Origin: Nematostella vectensis
Lineage: Eukaryota > Cnidaria > Anthozoa > Actiniaria > Edwardsiidae
Length of the DNA stretch: 64,000 bases
Direction: 5' to 3'
NCBI RefSeq assembly: GCF_932526225.1
Contig: NC_064044.1
Coordinates: forward strand, 7,986,801 to 8,050,800
Part shown: positions 58,721 through 64,000 of the stretch, one piece after another
Position numbering within the stretch: position 1 is the stretch's first letter
Layout of the letters: every line of letters starts with the position of its first letter
Program-made: the position numbers and the translations under genes
Notes under the pieces: generated by a model
Told to the model about the DNA's origin: nothing
Database searches by the model: none
What the model saw: the letters and a program-made list of their open reading frames with translations, nothing else

Positions 58721-60725
58721 ATGATGGCAAAGATGGCTAAGACAGTTATACCTCTGCTGTTTTGCTTTCTCGTTAATTCCGCAACTGAGTCTGAAGAACT
58801 CTTGAGAAACGACCCATCAGTAGTGGAGCCAGAAAGGCCACAAATTCAAGACACAAGGCCTGGGGTCTTCTCTATGAAGGCACGCGAAGCACTCGCCATT
58901 ATCGACAAGATTCGCACCGAACAACCCGACTGCGACCGCGTAAGACACATGGATGTCCTCGACATCCAGTACCAAAACACTATCTATAAACTGCAAGCGG
59001 CCATGTCCATCCGGACGGCCAATTTGGTATCAGACATGCTCCCTACAGGGTCGGCTAAAACACTTCCAAACCGACCAAATACCTCTACCTTTTTGACAAA
59101 CCCGGAACTCCTGTACAGTATCGTTCGCAACAATGTTGAAAGTGATGCCTTGATATTTGGGTCTGGGATTATGTTTGTTAGCTATCCTGGTGCAAATAAC
59201 TCTTGGTATGCGCCGTATGCGTACAGAAATTTATGGGACCCATATATAAAAGTCAAGGATTTGTCAACAACATGGAGTTATCTCCATGAGAAATTTGTAT
59301 CTTTTATGATGGCCAAGTCCAAAGATCGACCTTTTCCTGCCAGAAAGACTTACTACTATGAAAGGAGGTAAGAAATCTTTAGCAGTAGTGGCGAATCTAG
59401 AGCCTGGGGCAGGAAGGGGTGGGGGGGGGGGGGGGTATAGGGGTGCCGCCAAGGGACAGTAACACTGACCCTGCTAAGGTCAAAATAACAACACACCCAA
59501 TAAAATCATACCCTCTGTTTAGGACAAAACTGGACAAACGATCGCTTAAATACACCACGAACATAGGAGTCTCACGAGAGAAGGATTTGACGATGATACT
59601 CGGCTTGACAAATGTGAAAGCCAAATTTTATTATCAGATTATGTTGTCAGATTATAGGAATTAAAGAGTCCATCTCTTTAAAGCCTTGTGCTTTATTATA
59701 TTATTTTAGATATAATCATGTCAATAGCAGCTGTGGCAAAAATAATAAACCGAGACTGCCTGTGTGTCGGTGATACTCATGCCAAAGCACCCTCCCCCGG
59801 CAAATCCTGGCATCCCCCACCCCTTCCTCGCAAGACAAATCCTGCATGGTATATATTGATCCATAGGAACAGCTCGTCAGATTTCCCGCCGGTTCTCCTG
59901 AATCACTCATTTGCGGGACCACTGGATGGATTGTGGACTCGCCCGTATTATGAGTGTACAACCTCCCAGGTTTGGCTCATCACGTACACGGTACCAATCA
60001 TAGGGAACTGGGACCCAAGAGGACCGGTTGCGTTTTTGTAAGTTAAGTCTTATCCTGTTGTGGCCCCCAGGGTTTTTCAAAGGATGGTTCAGTCAGCTTT
60101 ATTGTTGTTTTCGTGCAACACAGGAAGACAAGTTAAAATGTTAAATAACCTCTGAAAAGAAAGCTTTATACTTTTTATACCAAATTAAATCGACAAAGTT
60201 TGGAATATTTTCCCAGCTGGTGGCTGAAAGTGGATGTTCTCAAATTAAAATTTATCTAAAAATACAAAAGTCTTCAAACTTCTCAGTTTGGAAAGAGCAA
60301 TCTGATAATTTTGCTTTAAAACAGAGTTTCTTTCTTATATGGTATTTCCAAATGTAGTTATGCCCTTATATGGCATTTTCCTAATGTAGCTATGTCCTTA
60401 TATGGTATTTCCAAATGTAGTTATGCCCTTATATGGTATTTTCCTAATGTATCTGTCCTTATATGGTATTTCCAAATGTAGTTATGCCCTTATATGGTAT
60501 TTCCCAATGTAGCTATGCCCTTATATGGTATTTCGCAGGGGTGTGACAACCATCGATATCGAGCTGACTAATGTGGATATTAACCAGTGCGAGGAGACTT
60601 TAGGAGGGACTTTTCAATTTGGGGTGTTTGCTGGGACTCATCACTGTAAAAATGAAACAACACAGGTACTGTATGCATTTATACAGGCCCGTACCCAGGG
60701 GGGGTGCAGGGGGTGCGAACGCAAC

Positions 60726-60756
<31 letters not shown>

Positions 60757-63635
60757 ATTAGTCGAAAGTCCACCTCGGCTCTTTTTGTAGATAAACTATA
60801 AAGCATAAGCTAGATCACTCTGGTATGTCATAAATCTATAAGTCAGACTTCTTTTGTAGCCAAATCCGACAATAAACGTCACGTGGAGATACTGCATAGC
60901 CCTTTTTATTCTTTCGCGGGTGGTCAGATTTTTATCAGAGAACTCACTCCCCCCTGGAAAAATTAGGTCCACCCCCTTCGCACCTGGAAAAATTAGGTCC
61001 ACCCCCTTCGCACCCCCCCCCCCCCCCCCAAGAAAAAACCTGGTTACGGTTCTGTTATATGACACGTTAAAAATAATGATGATGAATAAAAATATATAGA
61101 TATAAACTAAGTAGAAACAAGCATAGGCAGCCTGACAAAGGGACAGACACATGAATGGATATAGAGATAGACGAACAGAGGGGCGGTAGTACCTTTCGGT
61201 CTTGGAACTGCCATTCGCCATTTGCGAATCGCCGTTTGCACTGACAACGTTTTTTTGATGAAGTGTATTTAAAATTGTGTCTCAGTACTATCGTCTTCTT
61301 TTTTTAGTGCGTGCCGGTAACAGGGCGTGGTTTTCGCGCCGGTTCCTACAAATGTATCTGTAAGCCTGGCTACTATTTCCCCCTCCTTACCCCCCAGAAG
61401 TACTTCAATGGTACAGATATTGAACGCTACGCGAGCGACAACCAGAGCGAGTACTACACTAAGGCCGGCTCCTTTGAATGCTTGCCTTGCAAAAAGGGCT
61501 GTACGACATGCGTGGATAACTCACCATGCTTAGTCACGCTGAATTGGTCTCTGCGTCACGCAATGATAGCACTTACGTTACTCACGGTGACTGTAACGCT
61601 AGGAATTGCAGCCTTTGTGGTGTATTACAGAGAAATAAAGGTAATGTAATATAAAGTCTTTGTTATACATTATCTAAGAATATTACTCTTGTCACGCTCG
61701 GAATAATAGATGTCACGTCACTCATCTCACGCCCGGGATAACTCATGTTTTGTCACGCTCGGGATAGCACTAGTCACGTCACTTATGCCGCGCCCTGGAC
61801 AACATATGTCATGTCACGGTCAGGATAGTACATGTCACGTCACTCATGTCGCGCCCGGGATAACTCATGTTTTGTCACGCTCGGGATTGCACTAGTCACG
61901 TCACTTATATCGCGCCCTGGACAACATATGTCATGTCACGGTCAGGATAGTACATGTCACGTCACTCATTTCACGCCCTGGACAACATATGTCATGTCAC
62001 GGTCAGGATAGTACATGTCACGTCACTCATGTCACGCCCTGGACAACATATGTCATGTCACGGTCAGGATAGTACATGTCACGTCACTTATGTCACGCCC
62101 TGGACAACATATGTCATGTCACGGTCAGGATAGTACATGTCACGTCACTCATGTCGCGCCCGGGATAACTCATGTTTTGTCACGCTCGGGATAGCACTAG
62201 TCACGTCACTTATGTCGCGCCCTGGACAACATATGTCATGTCACGGTCAGGATAGTACATGTCACGTCACTCATGTCGCGCCCGGGAAAACATAAATAAC
62301 AATTAGCCACAAGTGAGGATTTTGCAATTACTTACTTTTAAAATAATGAATGTTGAGTAAGCGTCCTTCAAGTAAACGGGTATTTTGAGATAAGCGCCCC
62401 ATACGGGGCTATAAGAATAAAATAAGCACCCAGGGCGATAAAACGTCCATTTACAGTTTTCCGAATAATTTCCAGGTCGTGAAAACAGCTAGTCCCCAGT
62501 TCCTGTGCATGATAATTTGTGGGACAGTGTTGATGTATTTGGAGGTAAGACTGAATGAAGGCAGGTATGTAGGTATTTTGAAGTTGGTCTGAAGGATCTG
62601 AATGAAGACAGGTATCAATGCATTTGTAGGTAGTTCTGAATGAAGACAGGTATCAATGCATTTGGAGGTAGTTCTGAATGAAGACAGGTATCAATGCATT
62701 TGGAGGTCAAGTTCTGAATGAAGACAGGTATCAATGCATTTGGAGGTAGTTCTGAATGAAGACAGGTATCAATGCATTTGGAGGTAGTTCTGAATGAAGA
62801 CAGGTATCAATGCATTTGGAGGTAGTTCTTAATGAAGACAGGTATCAATGCATTTGGAGGTAGTTCTAAATGAAGACAGGTATCAATGCATTTGGAGGTA
62901 GTTCTGAATGAAGACAGGTATCAATGCATTTGGAGGTAGTTCTGAATGAAGACAGGTATCAATGCATTTGGAGGTAGTTCTTAATGAAGACAGGTATCAA
63001 TGCATTTGGAGGTAGTTCTGAATGAAGACAGGTATCAATGCATTTGGAGGTAGTTCTAAATGAAGACAGGTATCAATGCATTTGGAGGTAGTTCTGTATG
63101 AAATCTGGCATTAATGCATTTGGAGGTACAATGAAGGAGGGTATCAATGTATTTGGAGGTAGTTCTGAATAAAGATCAATTCATTTGGAGGTAGTTTTGA
63201 ATGAAGTCAGATATAAATGTATTTGGAGGTATATCTGAATAAAGAAGGTTATCAATGCATTTGGAGGAAGTTCTGAATGAAATCAGGTATCAATGCATTT
63301 GGAGGTAGTTCTGAATGAAGTCAGATATCAATGCATTTGGAAGTAAGACTGAATGAAGGCAGGTATAAATGCATAAAGTTTGCTGTGCTGTTCCATGAGT
63401 AGGGGGTGATGATGATGTAAAAACTAGCTCCTTATAGCGACATAAATGTAAAATAAAGGTATGGAACCGCATGACCACCGCTCTAATACTACATGGTCAT
63501 ATCATTCGTTTATTACTTTTCACAGATCCTTGCTTCATATCCGGAACCCGTCAATCATCTGTGTATCGTACGATTGTGGTTTCGCCATATTGGTTTTGGA
63601 CTAGCATACACTTCACTTCTGCTAAAAACGTGGAG
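58721..63635 (+). CDS. GPR158/GPR179-like class C GPCR, first six exons (3' end outside window)
   Basis: Exons are 58721-59367, 59867-60037, 60539-60665, 61308-61640, 62476-62544 and 63526-63635. Phases match, and the last ends in phase 2 before GTACGT, so the gene runs off the right edge; ~485 residues are seen. The ATG at 58721 is the first in frame; 58724 and 58733 are alternatives. The order is a signal peptide, then a Cache-like extracellular domain (exon 1 through exon 3, with LWTRPYYEC, WLITYTVP, VDINQC and FAGTHHC). An EGF-like module follows (CVPVTGRGFRAGSYKCICK), then a CLPCKKGCTTC cysteine motif, TM1 (exon 4), TM2 (exon 5) and TM3 (exon 6). Vertebrate GPR158 is a Cache-domain receptor reported to sense glycine and to bind RGS7-Gbeta5. 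Whether this orthologue does so is unknown. The exon 2 acceptor (CCATAG) is the least certain junction. Introns 2, 4, 5 and 6 all hold minisatellites. Confidence 0.85.
59385..59455. repeat. Poly-G element remnant (intron 1)
   Basis: GTGGCGAATCTAGAGCCTGG is followed by a G run and GGGGTGCCGCC. It resembles one end of the CTAGATCCGC-type elements. Confidence 0.4.
60335..60538. repeat. 31 bp minisatellite running into the exon 3 acceptor
   Basis: Units of TTATATGGTATTTCCAAATG plus TAGTTATGCCC recur about six times. The final partial unit TTATATGGTATTTCGCAG is the acceptor of exon 3 (exon starts 60539). Confidence 0.9.
60685..61055. repeat. Poly-G/poly-C short elements (intron 3)
   Basis: CAGGCCCGTACCCAGGGGG with poly-C and (CA)n at 60688-60757, and a duplicated 33 bp block around CTGGAAAAATTAGGTCCACC (60955 and 60988) followed by poly-C at 61013. 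It is part of the same short-element families. Confidence 0.5.
61690..62290. repeat. Composite minisatellite (GPR158-like intron 4)
   Basis: ~31 bp modules GTCACGTCACTCATGTCGCG / CCCTGGACAACATATGTCAT and TCACGGTCAGGATAGTACAT alternate with a CGGGATAACTCATGTTTTGT module, forming ~60-120 bp higher-order units. Confidence 0.93.
62541..63375. repeat. 38 bp minisatellite seeded at the exon 5 donor
   Basis: The exon 5 end and donor read GTATTTGGAG|GTAAGACTGA followed by ATGAAGGCAGGTAT. The array repeats GCATTTGGAGGTAGTTCTGA followed by ATGAAGACAGGTATCAAT about 20 times and ends with a copy GCATTTGGAAGTAAGACTGA. Almost every unit keeps TTTGGAG followed by GTA. Confidence 0.93.
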
Positions 63636-63734
63636 GTACGTCTGAGAAAAATGGTCAGAAGGGAAGGTGACAAAAGGGTGTGGTCTACTACATGCCACAG
63701 AGAAGACATGACCGAAAAGCCTAAAGCATGCGCA

Positions 63735-64000
63735 ATGTTTATAGCATTCAAGCGTTACGGTTTATAATAACATTCAGGCGTTACGGTTTATCATAGCTTT
63801 CAGGCGTTACGGTTTATCATAGCATTCTGGCGTTGCAGTTTATCATAGCCTTCAGGCATTACGGTTTATCATAGCCTTCAGGCGTTACGGTTTATAATAA
63901 CATTCAGGCGTTACGGTTTATCATAGCATTCAGGCATTACGGTTTATCATAGCATTCAGGCGTTACGGTTCATCATAGCATTCAGGCATTACGGTTTATC
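63735..64000. repeat. 26 bp minisatellite (intron 6), runs off the window
   Basis: The unit is CATTCAGGCGTTACGGTTTA plus TCATAG, with AATAAC, GCATTA and CTTCAG variants. About 10 units are visible to the right edge. Confidence 0.93.

Noticed and set aside
59710..59775. Alternative exon 2 of the GPR158-like gene starting after ATTTTAG at 59709
   Set aside because: In the required phase it reads ~20 residues and hits a stop; the acceptor at 59866 gives a continuous frame and the family-like PYYEC stretch.
62541..63375. CRISPR-like array of evenly spaced repeats (also 54504-54871 and 15045-15745)
   Set aside because: Units are contiguous tandem copies with no unique spacers, and the genome is eukaryotic.

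Overview
The window is eukaryotic: every multi-exon gene has GT-AG introns (one GC-AG), and there are tRNA-derived SINEs, short inverted-repeat DNA transposons, a solo LTR and many minisatellites. The gene content points to an early-branching animal, most likely an anthozoan cnidarian such as a sea anemone. The supporting genes are one-exon-per-domain PAN/EGF/SRCR and PAN/EGF/fibrinogen-like secreted proteins, an intronless rhodopsin-type GPCR and a GPR158-like receptor. The species assignment is inference from family content; no database was consulted.

Layout. 1-4.8 kb is intergenic, with an inverted-repeat element and a ~130 bp tandem repeat. 4.8-5.8 kb (minus) is an intronless class A GPCR. 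7.25-8.2 kb is a large foldback element. 9.1-16.5 kb (minus) is an eight-exon gene for a secreted PAN-EGF-EGF_CA-SRCR protein; its frame closes exactly across all eight exons (433 aa) and a solo LTR sits in its first intron. 17.8-25 kb is repeat-rich: a 19 bp minisatellite, a pyrimidine tract, a broken fibrinogen-like gene copy and a ~4.2 kb satellite of a 22 bp unit. 26.8-37.1 kb (plus) is a complete 14-exon STT3A, the catalytic subunit of oligosaccharyltransferase. 38.5-56.5 kb (plus) is a complete 15-exon TRMT11, a tRNA guanosine-N2 methyltransferase. Its ~8.7 kb intron 12 encloses a complete two-exon gene on the opposite strand (PAN-EGF-fibrinogen-like, 384 aa). 58.7 kb to the right edge (plus) holds the first six exons of a GPR158/GPR179-like class C receptor, which continues beyond the window.

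The genes do not form an obvious pathway. STT3A and TRMT11 are housekeeping genes in tandem, and an identical 12-mer (a YY1-type CCAAGATGGCGG site) occurs in opposite orientations at their 5' ends. The most unusual pattern is that local tandem duplication repeatedly abuts or includes splice junctions. Examples are GPR158-like introns 2 and 5, TRMT11 introns 8 and 9, the tail of the PAN exon, the middle of an EGF exon, and the 3' end of the nested gene. Several of these arrays carry multiple decoy donors or acceptors.
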